Positions 1-10,710 of a DNA stretch of 64,000 nt are shown here, piece by piece. Positions within the stretch are counted from its first letter, which is position 1, and every line of letters starts with the position of its first letter. The stretch covers positions 788,501 to 852,500 of the forward strand of contig NZ_CP136684.1 in assembly GCF_032921865.1 (NCBI RefSeq). Reading direction: 5' to 3'. The notes beneath the pieces were generated by a model. That model ran no database searches. It had not been told where the DNA came from and was given only the letters and a program-made list of their open reading frames with translations. The position numbers and the translations under genes were made by a program. This DNA is from Thalassospira lucentensis (GTDB lineage: Bacteria > Pseudomonadota > Alphaproteobacteria > Rhodospirillales > Thalassospiraceae).

Positions 1-522
1 TGCGTCCGGATGGGACGTTTCATCGGCGCTGGTTGCGCCCGTCATTCCGGCCATCGTCGCCATATTTGGCGGGAAAGGCCCACCGGGTGGAAAACCGGGT
101 ATTGCCATTTTTGACATCTGATTGAACATGGCCGCCATCGGATTGACCGCCGGGTCCATCGGCGTGCCCTTCATCATTTCCGGGATCGCTTCGGGCATCA
201 AACCCGCTGTCATACTCGGAAAACCGCCCGGAACAGCGCCGGGAAAAGCCCCGGGTTTCTGGCCGGTTGCCAGTTGCCCGATCAGCTTGCCCCATGCCTC
301 GAATCCTTCGCCGATCCGCGATGTATCAGCCCCGAGCGATGCATAAAGCCGCCCGATGGCGCTCGCCGCGTCGGCACCATCGGCCGTTGCGGCAACCTGT
401 TCGCGCCAAAGGTCCATGAACTGCTGGGCCAGATGATCAAGATGATCGTCAAGTTCATCCTCAAGGTTGTCATTGGGCAGATCGTCGGGATCCTGATCCT
501 TTTTCGCCCCTGTGTCGGACAA
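1..522 (-). CDS. Hypothetical protein beside phaR, 3' end outside window
   Basis: I do not recognise this gene with certainty. The frame is open from a TTG at 522-520 to the left edge (174 codons). GGGGGAAG lies just upstream of the TTG, and an in-frame TGA ten codons further upstream excludes any earlier start. The N-terminus is acidic (many D/E), followed by a helical stretch containing FMDLWREQ, then a Gly/Pro/Met-rich low-complexity part. It is transcribed away from phaR, so the two share a promoter region. Position next to phaR suggests a role in polyhydroxyalkanoate metabolism, perhaps a PhaE-like or granule-associated protein, but that is inference. The unusual TTG start makes it easy to miss. 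Confidence 0.7.
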   Translation of the reverse strand, partial: MSDTGAKKDQDPDDLPNDNLEDELDDHLDHLAQQFMDLWREQVAATADGADAASAIGRLYASLGADTSRIGEGFEAWGKLIGQLATGQKPGAFPGAVPGGFPSMTAGLMPEAIPEMMKGTPMDPAVNPMAAMFNQMSKMAIPGFPPGGPFPPNMATMAGMTGATSADETSHPDA

Positions 523-845
523 TGTTGCTTCCCCCGGTTCTGATACGGATCACGCAGATGACATGCGCCTTGTGACTGGCAAATACTATAGGGGGTTCGG
601 GCCTGCACGAAAACCAAATCCATTGCTGCGTGGCAGCAACCGGGACCAGAGGTTGTTTTTCGCAGCGCACATCGCGTTGAACACTGGACACATTGGAATT
701 TACACGGCACTCTTATGCACGCTTGAGCAGGCGCAAAATTCAAAATGCTGCGCAACATTCAAATTTGTGCAAACGCAAACAAGGTATTTCATACCGCACT
801 GCCCAAGCCAAACGTCCGGGAAACAGGGAAGCAGGGAATAACGTC
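523..845. other. Divergent intergenic region upstream of phaR
   Basis: About 320 bases lie between the TTG-started leftward gene and phaR. They should carry both promoters and probably a PhaR-responsive operator, because PhaR proteins commonly autoregulate. I see no convincing -35/-10 pair or perfect palindrome. Open frames crossing it show no recognisable protein. Confidence 0.4.
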
Positions 846-1460
846 ATGACCACGAAAAAATCAGATGATCAGGATCGCGTCGTTATCAAGAAATACGCGA
901 ACCGCCGCCTCTACAACACTGCGACCAGTTCGTATGTGACGCTTGACCACCTGTCGCAGATGGTCAAGGACAATACCGATTTCGTCGTTTATGACGCCAA
1001 GACCGGCGAGGATATCACCCGTCCGGTCCTGACACAGATTATTGTCGAGGAAGAAAACAAGGGGCAGAACCTGCTGCCGATCAGCTTCCTGCGCCAATTG
1101 ATCGGGTTCTATGGCGACAGCCTTCAGGGTCTGGTACCGAGCTATCTGGAACAGGCGATGCGTTCGTTTGCGCATAATCAGGAACAGATGCGCGAATATA
1201 TGCAGGGCACGATGCAGGGCATTTTCCCGTTCGGCCAGTTCGAGGAAATGAACAAGCAGAACATGGCGCTGTTTGAGCAAACCATGAAGATGTTTTCCCC
1301 CTTCCTTCAGGAAGAGGCCGACAAGGCCAACGGGAAAGCCGATGCAGCCCAGACCGGCAAACCGGCAAAAAATGACGCATCCCTTGATGACCTGAAAAGC
1401 CAGCTTGAAGCGATGCAGGCGCAGCTTAACAGTCTGGTCAACAACAAAGCCAGCAAGTAA
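846..1460 (+). CDS. phaR: Polyhydroxyalkanoate synthesis repressor PhaR
   Basis: A 204-aa PHA regulator. In the family, PhaR binds DNA and PHA granules and represses phasin genes until polymer is present. The N-terminal PHB/PHA accumulation regulator domain is clear: IKKYANRRLYNT near residues 13-24, then YVTLDHLSQMVKD and an ILVEEE-like segment. A central helical, Met/Gln-rich region precedes a C-terminal coiled coil (LKSQLEAMQAQLNSL). I chose the ATG at 846, preceded by GCAGGGAA, over the GTG/ATG-like starts upstream, because the conserved domain begins shortly after it. A hairpin terminator follows directly. Confidence 0.95.
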   Translation: MTTKKSDDQDRVVIKKYANRRLYNTATSSYVTLDHLSQMVKDNTDFVVYDAKTGEDITRPVLTQIIVEEENKGQNLLPISFLRQLIGFYGDSLQGLVPSYLEQAMRSFAHNQEQMREYMQGTMQGIFPFGQFEEMNKQNMALFEQTMKMFSPFLQEEADKANGKADAAQTGKPAKNDASLDDLKSQLEAMQAQLNSLVNNKASK

Positions 1461-1497
1461 ACGGCCCCAAACCCGTTCATTTCAAAGCATCACGCAG

Positions 1498-1530
1498 AAA
1501 GCTCCGGATTTTCCGGAGCTTTTTTGTTTT
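1498..1530 (+). terminator. Rho-independent terminator of phaR
   Basis: Perfect 11-bp stem, AAAGCTCCGGA / TCCGGAGCTTT with a TTT loop, followed by a run of T residues. It lies 38 bases after the phaR stop codon. Confidence 0.9.
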
Positions 1531-1702
1531 TGCCTGCGTGTGTCGCGGCATCATTCCTGCATAAACTTTTCATTAACGTTTTTCACCGCCCGGCACCTGT
1601 CGCAAGGCGGCAATTTTTGCCGGGTTTACGCCCCCTTGAATGGAGTCCCTTGCATAAGACCAGTTAAATACCCCGGTTAAACGCACAAAACCGCAAAATG
1701 AC

Positions 1703-2059
1703 ATGACAGCGATCACACCGATCCCCTTGCACCCGGCCCGCAGGCCCGACGCTGCAAGTAGTGGAACAGACGGCCCTGCCGGGATCGGGATGGATATCAC
1801 TGCACTGGTTTCGCCTGTACGGGAAATCGCGCAGAACGGTGGCGCATGGCTTGAACCCCATGATCCTGGGGGCAGTGCAGCATTTTGGGCGCAGCTTTTG
1901 GGCCAGCTCCTACCTCAGGAAAACCTTTTGCAACCTGCGGTCATTCAGGAATTGCATGCCAGCTATGCACGTCATTTCACACCTTACGGCTCAGAAAGCC
2001 ATGTCTTTTTTTCGCCTAACGCACTAGACAACGACAGGCGAATTGACCTATATAGCTAG
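1703..2059 (+). CDS. Small hypothetical protein (118 aa)
   Basis: I recognise no family. The ORF opens at an ATG at 1703 with a weak ribosome site and runs 118 codons. Third-position choices (many CTT, GCC, CGC, GTC) resemble neighbouring real genes more than a random frame. The N-terminus is Pro/Ala-rich; the middle holds WAQLLGQLLPQENLLQP, a possible amphipathic helix. No signal peptide or membrane segment is visible. It sits alone between the phaR terminator and the XRE regulator. It may be a lineage-specific protein or a spurious frame. Confidence 0.4.
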   Translation: MTAITPIPLHPARRPDAASSGTDGPAGIGMDITALVSPVREIAQNGGAWLEPHDPGGSAAFWAQLLGQLLPQENLLQPAVIQELHASYARHFTPYGSESHVFFSPNALDNDRRIDLYS

Positions 2060-2229
2060 CTTCTGGCGGATCGCTGAGACTCCTATCTGACCAAAGTTCA
2101 GATATTTCTTGCAAGCAGAAGGCCTTCAAACCGGGTCAACCTGATTGTGATTAATAGGCGAAATTAACAAGCCTGACAGCGTCCCGAGTGGGAATAAATA
2201 ACTGGCGGTTGATAACGGAAAAATATGCA

Positions 2230-2625
2230 ATGACTGAGATTGTATCAAACGAAGAACCGAAACGCGCTAATCGCGCAACAGATACGGACCGTTATGTCGG
2301 TCAGCGTATTCGCGAACGTCGCATCATGCTGGGTCTGTCCCAGCAGCAGATGGCCGACCTGATCGGTGTTACCTACCAGCAGGCTCACAAATACGAGCGC
2401 GGCATCAACCGCATTTCTGCCGGTCGTCTTTACGAAATCTCCCAGGTCCTGGGCGTTCCTGTCAGCTACTTCTATGAAGGTCTCGACGGCAACCAGGAAA
2501 CCGAACTTAATGCGCGTCAGCGCATGTGCCTTGAACTGGCGCGCAACTTTGCGAGCATCAAGCACGAAAAACATCAGGAAGCGCTGAGCCAGATGGCACG
2601 CGCACTGGCCGATCAGGCTGCCTAA
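2230..2625 (+). CDS. XRE-family helix-turn-helix regulator
   Basis: A 131-aa transcription regulator of the short type widespread in Alphaproteobacteria. The HTH_3 domain spans about residues 20-75: IRERRIMLGLSQQQMADLIGV carries helices 1-2 and TYQQAHKYERGINRIS the recognition helix, followed by RLYEISQVLGVPVSYFYEG. The tail (ELARNFASIKHEKHQEAL) is helical and probably a dimerisation arm. The ATG at 2230 is preferred to the GTG at 2188 because the conserved part starts about 18 residues later. It is monocistronic, closed by its own terminator. Targets cannot be read from the window. Confidence 0.9.
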   Translation: MTEIVSNEEPKRANRATDTDRYVGQRIRERRIMLGLSQQQMADLIGVTYQQAHKYERGINRISAGRLYEISQVLGVPVSYFYEGLDGNQETELNARQRMCLELARNFASIKHEKHQEALSQMARALADQAA

Positions 2626-2663
2626 GCCTGATCACTGCGATCTTCAGCATTGCTGCAAAAATC

Positions 2664-2692
2664 AGGCTGCCTTCCATGGCAGCCTTTTTTTG
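2664..2692 (+). terminator. Rho-independent terminator of the XRE gene
   Basis: AGGCTGCC / GGCAGCCT stem (8 bp) with loop TTCCAT, followed by seven T residues. Confidence 0.9.
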
Positions 2693-2756
2693 TGGCTGAT
2701 CACAGGCACGATTTTTGTGATAGCGTCACGGCAAGACCAAGACAGGGGTAAACCGC

Positions 2757-3395
2757 ATGACAGGCGATATCACGCAATCCGGCCTGATCGATCTGATCGA
2801 CGAGCAACGCAGCAAACTTGGCTATCTGTCGATATCGGCCCTGATGGCGCTGACAAAGGCCGGCAATGTCATCCTTGATCCGTTTTCAACCCTGATAAGC
2901 ATCCATGCCGATATCGGGCGCGACAATATTTTCCATCCTGCCGTCCGGCTTGATGCCACCTCCCCCGCAACGCTTGAAATTGGCAGCCGAAATACGTTTT
3001 ACGGCGACACGATGATTGATGCCCAGACAGGGCCGATCACGATCGGCAATGACAATCTGTTTGGCGAAGGTTGCGTTCATGTCGCCACCAGCCAGCCCGG
3101 TGCGGCGATCACTATCGGATCAGACGGTCGTTATCGCGGGTCAATCCAGATTTCAGGCTTATCCGTTCTGGGTGATGGCAGCCAGATCCTTGGCAATATT
3201 ATTGTCCGCGATGTGCAGCTTGGCGCAGGCGGATCATTTCGCCACCCGAATGCCGATGAACGTGGTGCGGTTTTAAAGGGGGTTGGACAGGGAAGCGGGA
3301 TTATCCTTCAGACCGGTCAGGTAATTGCCGGAAACGGCACCCTCGCCCCGGAAAACGTCCGGATGCAGTCCTTCTATCACCCAGACGCAAAATAG
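2757..3395 (+). CDS. Left-handed beta-helix (hexapeptide-repeat-like) protein
   Basis: A 212-aa cytoplasmic protein with no signal peptide. From about residue 50 it shows imperfect hexapeptide-style turns (ADIGRDNIFHPAV, LEIGSRNTFYG, ITIGNDNLFGEGC, LGDGSQILGNIIV), as in gamma-carbonic anhydrase or acyltransferase LbH folds and in the dynactin p25/AraC-associated hexapeptide proteins. The N-terminal 45 residues are helical. No catalytic His triad can be assigned with confidence, so the activity is unknown. The ATG at 2757 has AGGGG upstream. It is convergent with proB. Confidence 0.75.
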   Translation: MTGDITQSGLIDLIDEQRSKLGYLSISALMALTKAGNVILDPFSTLISIHADIGRDNIFHPAVRLDATSPATLEIGSRNTFYGDTMIDAQTGPITIGNDNLFGEGCVHVATSQPGAAITIGSDGRYRGSIQISGLSVLGDGSQILGNIIVRDVQLGAGGSFRHPNADERGAVLKGVGQGSGIILQTGQVIAGNGTLAPENVRMQSFYHPDAK

Positions 3396-3421
3396 GGGCA
3401 GCCGATGGCTACCCCTTTGTC
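3394..3421 (+). terminator. Terminator between beta-helix gene and proB
   Basis: GGGG-C-AGCC, loop GAT, GGCT-A-CCCC, followed by TTTGT. The stem has one C/A mismatch and starts at the last base of the stop codon. It can serve the plus-strand gene and perhaps proB, which ends on the opposite strand. Confidence 0.6.
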
Positions 3422-3441
3422 GCAAATCCTGTAACCGAACT

Positions 3442-5615
<2,174 letters not shown>

Positions 5616-5689
5616 TCAATCATTCCGCCCGGCCGGATTGCGATTTCGAAACAGATCGCCTCGCATCGACGGCACGGGAAATTTTCATA

Positions 5690-5731
5690 TAACACATAAA
5701 ACAAGGGAGGAATGATTGCTCATTCCTCCCT
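5690..5731 (-). terminator. Terminator of the rplU-rpmA operon
   Basis: Twelve-base perfect stem AGGGAGGAATGA / TCATTCCTCCCT with loop TTGC (5704-5731). Read on the minus strand it is followed by the T-rich TTGTTTTATG. It lies 40 bases past the rpmA stop. Confidence 0.85.
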
Positions 5732-5770
5732 CGAAATCTTTGCTACGGATGAGCGCAGCCGACGGGAGGC

Positions 5771-6031
5771 TTACGCCTCGGCCGGAACGACACATACATA
5801 GGTACGCCCCTTGAAGCCCGACTTGAACTGGACGTTGCCGCCAGCCGTCGCAAACAGGGTGTGGTCTTTGGCCAGGCCAACATTGTCGCCGGCATGGAAC
5901 TTGGTGCCACGCTGACGAACGAGAATGTTACCTGCAACAACCGTCTGGCCGCCGAATTTCTTGACGCCGAGGCGCCGACCTTCGGAGTCGCGACCGTTAC
6001 GGGAGCTACCACCAGCTTTCTTATGAGCCAT
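5771..6031 (-). CDS. rpmA: 50S ribosomal protein L27
   Basis: L27 sits at the peptidyl-transferase centre with its N-terminal tail reaching the P-site tRNA. The 86-aa product begins [16 protein letters not shown] and continues [11 protein letters not shown], the family signature, with [15 protein letters not shown] following. No Firmicute-type N-terminal prepeptide is present. It follows rplU by 30 bases in the usual L21-L27 operon. Confidence 0.99.
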   Translation of the reverse strand: MAHKKAGGSSRNGRDSEGRRLGVKKFGGQTVVAGNILVRQRGTKFHAGDNVGLAKDHTLFATAGGNVQFKSGFKGRTYVCVVPAEA

Positions 6032-6061
6032 GAAACTCTCCTAAAACTGCATCCCGGCCGA

Positions 6062-6373
6062 TTAGGCCGTGATGTCCGTGATGCGCAGAACAGTCAGGTT
6101 CTGGCGATGACCATTTTTGCGACGGTAGTTGTGCCGGCGCTTTTTCTTGAAAACGATCACCTTGTCGCCCTTGGTCTGTTCGAGAACTTCTGCATTCACA
6201 AAAGCCCCTTTGACCAACGGAGCACCAACCTTCGGCGCACCGTCGCCAGCAACCATGAGAACTTCTTCAAGTTTCACGGTGTCACCGGCCTGGGCAGCGA
6301 TCTTTTCGACTTTGATAACGTCGTTGGCAGCAACTTTATACTGTTTGCCGCCAGTTTTGATGATTGCATACAT
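6062..6373 (-). CDS. rplU: 50S ribosomal protein L21
   Basis: L21 binds 23S rRNA. The start is the ATG at 6373 ([14 protein letters not shown]), preceded by AGGAAC; an open frame continues 12 codons upstream but lies in leader sequence. The 103-aa product carries the C-terminal signature [16 protein letters not shown]. It is the first gene of the rplU-rpmA operon, and a promoter about 90 bases upstream is visible. Confidence 0.99.
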   Translation of the reverse strand: MYAIIKTGGKQYKVAANDVIKVEKIAAQAGDTVKLEEVLMVAGDGAPKVGAPLVKGAFVNAEVLEQTKGDKVIVFKKKRRHNYRRKNGHRQNLTVLRITDITA

Positions 6374-6734
6374 CGATATAGTTCCTGAAAAATCATTCTG
6401 GAAACGCACACGCGCGCTTCGGTGTCGCTGCTAACTGAAACCGAACCGCTGCGAGAGACGGGTGAAATACCTTTTTCGCCCGCCAGAGTCAACCGCAAAC
6501 CGCACCGTTTCCGGGCTTTGGCCATGGCAGGGACGCATGGCAGACCTTTGGCGCAGACCGGATCGGCAACAAGGCGCATCCCAAATTGACAAAGCCAGAT
6601 CGCGTCCCTCGCAAACCAGGGCCGCCAACAGAACCGGGAACATTGATAAAAGAGTTCGGGGAAAATACGTTTTCCCTCTTGCATTCTGGCTTAAGGATCG
6701 TTAAACAGCGCCTCGAACGCCAGACCACACATGC
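6374..6734. other. Intergenic region between rplU and tRNA-Ser
   Basis: This 361-base gap holds the rplU promoter and leader at its left side. Apart from these and the presumed tRNA promoter I see no gene. Short open frames on both strands have no recognisable protein features. Confidence 0.5.
6464..6492 (-). promoter_or_regulatory. Sigma-70-type promoter for rplU-rpmA
   Basis: On the minus strand TTGACT (6492-6487) is followed after 17 bases by TATTTC (6469-6464). That implies a leader of roughly 80-85 bases before rplU, long enough for an autoregulatory structure, although I could not identify one. Confidence 0.6.
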
Positions 6735-6824
<90 letters not shown>

Positions 6825-6845
6825 TTTTCTTAACGCGCAGAAGAT

Positions 6846-7943
6846 TTATAGCAGGCAGAACAACTGAGATTCAAATCTCCTTACGATCGCCCTTTTCAAA
6901 TCGTATGGCCGCAAGATAATCGCTAACAGAGCTCGGCGAATAGTCGCACTTGGAATACGCAGCACAATATCAAGCCCGAAAACGAAGCCCGGGAGATGTG
7001 GCTTAACTGCGTCAATGACAACTCCGACATCCATCGGTTGAGGCTGCATTACTTGGCGCTCAATAAAGCTGTATATCCAACGTTTGGTAAAACGTCTAAT
7101 GTAGCCTTTCTGAAGAACACCATCTTCAAGATCATTTAAGCGAGTAATTGCTTGCCCCAACACACGGTTGGAGATTTCCACATCTTTGAACGTAATTGCA
7201 GAGATGGAAGTGCTGACAAAACGTCGCCACACGGCCAAGGGCTCGCCAATAAAGCAACTTCCATACTTCAGAGAAACAAGCATCGACAGAAACCTATCGG
7301 TAAGCCCATAGAGCTCTGCGTCATATCCACCACACTCAACTGCTGCTTTTCGACGAAAGATCGTTGTAGTCCCCCAAAACCAGCTGTCATCCCGGTATAG
7401 CGAGCGAGCCGCAGCTTCTGGAGATACATATCCTGTATGATCCATTTCAGGCGTAGGAGACGGAGCAAAAACAGGATCCATCTCACCTTCATCCAGCATA
7501 TAACAAAGCGACGTACATAATCCGGCTTTAGGATGTTGTTCTAGCTTAGCCAATGTCCGCTCAAAAAGGTCCGGCATAACGAAATCATCGGCCGCGGCGA
7601 AATAAACGTAATCTTCTGTTCGCTCGTACAACCATTCTTGCGCGTTTGCGATGTAACCGCGATTTTGGGTATTCAACACAGGCACGATATGCGGATACGT
7701 ATCCGCGTAATCCTGTATTATCTCTCGACTGTTATCCCATGACGCATCATCAACCACATAGATAACGTCGGCCTGTCGTGTTTGAGAAAGCAATGCGTCA
7801 AGAGCAGCAGACAAGTATTTCGCATGATTGAAGTTTGCGAGGAAAACCGCAAGCGTCGGAGCTTTGGTCAAAGGGGTATTCTCTTTGGACATCGTCAGCA
7901 GTCTTTTGTCATTTCTCATAATGACCGAAGGCACATCGGTCAT
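6846..7943 (-). CDS. Family 2 glycosyltransferase
   Basis: A 365-aa GT-A-fold enzyme that would transfer a sugar from an NDP donor on the cytoplasmic face. Residues about 30-130 form the GT2 core: AVFLANFNHAKYLSAALDALL, VVDDASWDNS (first acidic motif) and YFAAADDFVMPD (metal-binding DD). Later SWFWGTTTIFRR and GLTDRF fit the acceptor side. No membrane segment is seen. The start is uncertain: ATG at 7943 or MSKENTP at 7892; neither has a strong ribosome site. It is the last gene of the leftward island series and ends 21 bases from the tRNA. Confidence 0.85.
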   Translation of the reverse strand: MTDVPSVIMRNDKRLLTMSKENTPLTKAPTLAVFLANFNHAKYLSAALDALLSQTRQADVIYVVDDASWDNSREIIQDYADTYPHIVPVLNTQNRGYIANAQEWLYERTEDYVYFAAADDFVMPDLFERTLAKLEQHPKAGLCTSLCYMLDEGEMDPVFAPSPTPEMDHTGYVSPEAAARSLYRDDSWFWGTTTIFRRKAAVECGGYDAELYGLTDRFLSMLVSLKYGSCFIGEPLAVWRRFVSTSISAITFKDVEISNRVLGQAITRLNDLEDGVLQKGYIRRFTKRWIYSFIERQVMQPQPMDVGVVIDAVKPHLPGFVFGLDIVLRIPSATIRRALLAIILRPYDLKRAIVRRFESQLFCLL

Positions 7944-7963
7944 TATGGGATATCACTGTGTAT

Positions 7964-8836
7964 TTACAAAGAATGCGATTTCTTCAAACCGGCTTCAAGA
8001 GAGGTATAGGTGAAATCGGGGAATGCTTTGTAAGTATTCGCCGGATCAAACGGCCTGTAACCGTTATGAGGCATTGGCCCAACACGTTCAGAACCCACTA
8101 CCTCACTGCTGGAATCAAACAAACGAACAGCAATTTCCGCGCATTCACGAAATGACGTAACTGTACCCGTAGCGGCGTTCAAAATACCTGTACTTCTATG
8201 CATAATCATACGCGCTGCAAGTTCGGCAACATCTTCGACAAATACGTGATCCCGGCGTTCCTCGCCTTCCCCAAAAAGAACAATCTTTTCTCGTGCCTGC
8301 GCCTGACGGCAAAAGCGATTGGGGCCATAGCCATTATGAGGATCGGCCGCACCGAAAATAAGTGTTGGGCGCAGTATGGCCAACGGCCCGCTGTAAGAAT
8401 GTTTCAAGCCTGTTTCACGTGCCAAATGCATAACACCATGAAGAGTACTTGGTTCAGCTGAACTCGCCTCTGAGAGAGGCTTCATGCTATCTGCATAAAC
8501 AGCATCAGAACTTACATACAGAATATGCTTTGGCGAGACTGCCTCAACGGCTTTTGCTACGGCATCAAGCATTTTGATGTTTGCCCCAAGCATCTCAACA
8601 TTCTTGACTGGGGCTTTCGCGGAAATAAATACTAACGTATCGTTCTCCGTCACAATTTCAGAAAGCAATGCACCGGCATCCTGACTCTCCAAGTCAATGA
8701 CTTGGCGCAGTACGCGCAACACATCAACTCCCCGCCCCTCTAGTTTAGCTGTCAAAGCAGAGCCGACAAAACCTCCCGCGCCAAGAACCACGACCCTTGA
8801 TGGCTTAATCTCTTTTCCAGAAAAATGCTTTAACAT
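7964..8836 (-). CDS. Extended SDR (NAD-dependent epimerase/dehydratase-like), atypical active site
   Basis: A 290-aa Rossmann-fold sugar-nucleotide enzyme homologue with LGAGGFVGSAL (dinucleotide-binding) and YVSSDAVYAD. The catalytic Tyr-x-x-x-Lys position reads HGVMH (about residues 133-137), so both Tyr and Lys are replaced by His. It is a clear paralogue of the SDR at 21481-22359: shared motifs include HNGYGPNRF/HNSYGPNRF, GEERRDH/GEETRDH and GILNAATG/GLLNAVTG. The ATG at 8836 with AGGAAAG is preferred to a GTG at 8857. Substrate unknown; it may bind rather than epimerise a sugar. Confidence 0.8.
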   Translation of the reverse strand: MLKHFSGKEIKPSRVVVLGAGGFVGSALTAKLEGRGVDVLRVLRQVIDLESQDAGALLSEIVTENDTLVFISAKAPVKNVEMLGANIKMLDAVAKAVEAVSPKHILYVSSDAVYADSMKPLSEASSAEPSTLHGVMHLARETGLKHSYSGPLAILRPTLIFGAADPHNGYGPNRFCRQAQAREKIVLFGEGEERRDHVFVEDVAELAARMIMHRSTGILNAATGTVTSFRECAEIAVRLFDSSSEVVGSERVGPMPHNGYRPFDPANTYKAFPDFTYTSLEAGLKKSHSL

Positions 8837-8843
8837 GGCTTTC

Positions 8844-9989
8844 CTATTTCTCAACACTGTTTTTTTCTAGGTAGTCAAGGGCTCTTGAATAGTATTCCGC
8901 TAACGTTCCGTATTGCGCAACATATGTCGAACTACTAAAGCGCTCCTCGAAATAGCGCACCCTTTCCCAACCCTGCCCAACGGCTGAATACACGGATACA
9001 AACATCAGAACTCCTGATAAACAGCAATATATGAATTGGCGGTCTGCACCCAGTTTCACGACCAACCACGACACCGCAAAATGCGCTACGAATACCACCA
9101 AGGTCACTTCCGCCAATAGTAACATCCTAGTAGTGAGCTGAATAAATAAAGAAAACTCCCCCCAAATCATATCACCACGGAATAATATATATACCACAAA
9201 ACATAATATAGCTGAAGATATACATATTGCTGAAAAAATCATCGCGTCCACAGTATACTCTCTAGATTTAAAAATAAATCTATTAGAAACAACCAACACT
9301 GCCATCAACCCAATCAGTACTATCGTGTAAGTAATATGCCAAAACGCACCACTCAGACAAATAATCATAGCCAAACGATTATTCCCCTTCCAGCGAACCG
9401 ACAATGCCACCATAAACAACAATAAAACGGTAGACTTCGGCTGCGTACTTAATGGAGAAAATGCCGGACCAGGATCTAAAAGGAGAACGCCCAAGTTGAG
9501 AAAATCCCTAACATCGCCATAATAAAGCAAGTGGTCGGTTGCCATGGGCCCTGGCATTAAAGACGTCAACGCGAAATAAGCGGATGCAACCATAAGCACC
9601 TCACTTACACCAGCTTTAATTGCGTAAATTGCGGCTACAATCACTCCAAGCACAGCCGGAATACCCAAACCAAGACCTAGAGCTAATGGACGGTTACCCT
9701 CAGCAATCAACACCCCGACCCAACCACTGACTATGTGCATGGGATAATTAAAACGCATAGCTTCGCGACGTAACAATTCCAAAGCTTCATAGCTTCCCGA
9801 CTGCCACTGATCCAGACCTAATAATTTAACTCTATCTGGAGCAAAAAACTGATATGATATAAAATGCAGCCAAAGACTATCTGTTTTCGGCTCTATTTCA
9901 ACAAACAAAAAGAACATTACGGTTGAAATAGATAAGATTATAAATATTGAATTATAAATTGGATCTTTCAATAAATATCTTTTTCCCAT
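8844..9989 (-). CDS. Polytopic membrane protein of the glycan cluster
   Basis: A 381-aa protein with about eight to ten hydrophobic segments (first IFIILSISTVMFFLFV), no signal peptidase site and a soluble C-terminal tail (RYFEERFSSSTYVAQYGTL). I recognise no family. Size and context would fit a polymerase-like or GT-C-like membrane enzyme of polysaccharide assembly, which is inference. It starts in a TAATG overlap with the 176-aa gene upstream, so the pair is translationally coupled. Its sequence is markedly AT-rich. Confidence 0.7.
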   Translation of the reverse strand: MGKRYLLKDPIYNSIFIILSISTVMFFLFVEIEPKTDSLWLHFISYQFFAPDRVKLLGLDQWQSGSYEALELLRREAMRFNYPMHIVSGWVGVLIAEGNRPLALGLGLGIPAVLGVIVAAIYAIKAGVSEVLMVASAYFALTSLMPGPMATDHLLYYGDVRDFLNLGVLLLDPGPAFSPLSTQPKSTVLLLFMVALSVRWKGNNRLAMIICLSGAFWHITYTIVLIGLMAVLVVSNRFIFKSREYTVDAMIFSAICISSAILCFVVYILFRGDMIWGEFSLFIQLTTRMLLLAEVTLVVFVAHFAVSWLVVKLGADRQFIYCCLSGVLMFVSVYSAVGQGWERVRYFEERFSSSTYVAQYGTLAEYYSRALDYLEKNSVEK

Positions 9990-10519
9990 TATTCACTATC
10001 ACCCTCTTTTTGGACTGACAACCCATCAGAAAGCAAGGGGCGCATCTCTTCGATATATGGCCGTAGAGATACAGAAATACCATGTAACGCGTTTAATATC
10101 TCTGATTTTGCTTCAGGTGTAATGTTTTGAAGCGCTTGATCTAATGAAATTACAACGCGGCGAGCATGAGAAAAAACGCTGTTACCGTTTGGACCACCGC
10201 TCACCGTGGTAGTAACGACTTCTCTCATCAGATCAAAAGATGATAGTGCAATTAAAAAACAAAGTAACATTGGAATGAGAAAAAACAGCTTAGACCCAAT
10301 GTTTAACTTCGGAAGTTTGTTAGGTTCTCCGCTAATCTGTTTCCCATTCTCTTTCTTGGAGCTATCGAAAATGGAAATCTCTTCGGTAACTCGAGCAATA
10401 ACTTCATCTAATTTTTTCCCCACGTGCACAATACCTGAATAATCGTCAGCCACCCTGTACATCCCATTTTCAAGGATTGTAACCTTCAACTCAGCGAGTT
10501 CGAAATCTTTACCTCTCAT
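9989..10519 (-). CDS. Single-pass membrane protein of unknown function
   Basis: A 176-aa protein. The N-terminal 75 residues are soluble and contain a small-domain-like stretch (VTILENGMYRVADDYSG); one transmembrane helix follows (LFFLIPMLLCFLIAL, about 80-96) and then an about 80-residue part with predicted helices. I recognise no family. It is coupled to the downstream 381-aa membrane protein by a TAATG overlap, so the two probably act together. Confidence 0.65.
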   Translation of the reverse strand: MRGKDFELAELKVTILENGMYRVADDYSGIVHVGKKLDEVIARVTEEISIFDSSKKENGKQISGEPNKLPKLNIGSKLFFLIPMLLCFLIALSSFDLMREVVTTTVSGGPNGNSVFSHARRVVISLDQALQNITPEAKSEILNALHGISVSLRPYIEEMRPLLSDGLSVQKEGDSE

Positions 10520-10710
10520 TTACTCACACCTACACCGCTACTTTACATTGTCACATATTTGAAAAAGAACTGGCGATCAAAATCAAGCATCTGCCTAGAA
10601 TGCTATGCTATTAAAACCAGCCCGCCTCACGCGTACTTTGTCCACATCAAGACCGCCCGATTTCTCAGAAGGTTATGTGGCTTTTTTAAATTTAGTCAAA
10701 TCAATGACGT

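Noticed and set aside
282..758. 158-codon minus-strand ORF near phaR
   Set aside because: It conflicts with the TTG-started gene in another frame, which has coding-like composition; its own sequence is Cys/Arg-rich noise.
2140..2180. CtrA-like TTAA-n-TTAA site upstream of the XRE gene
   Set aside because: The spacing is nine bases instead of the usual seven, so it does not fit the CtrA consensus.
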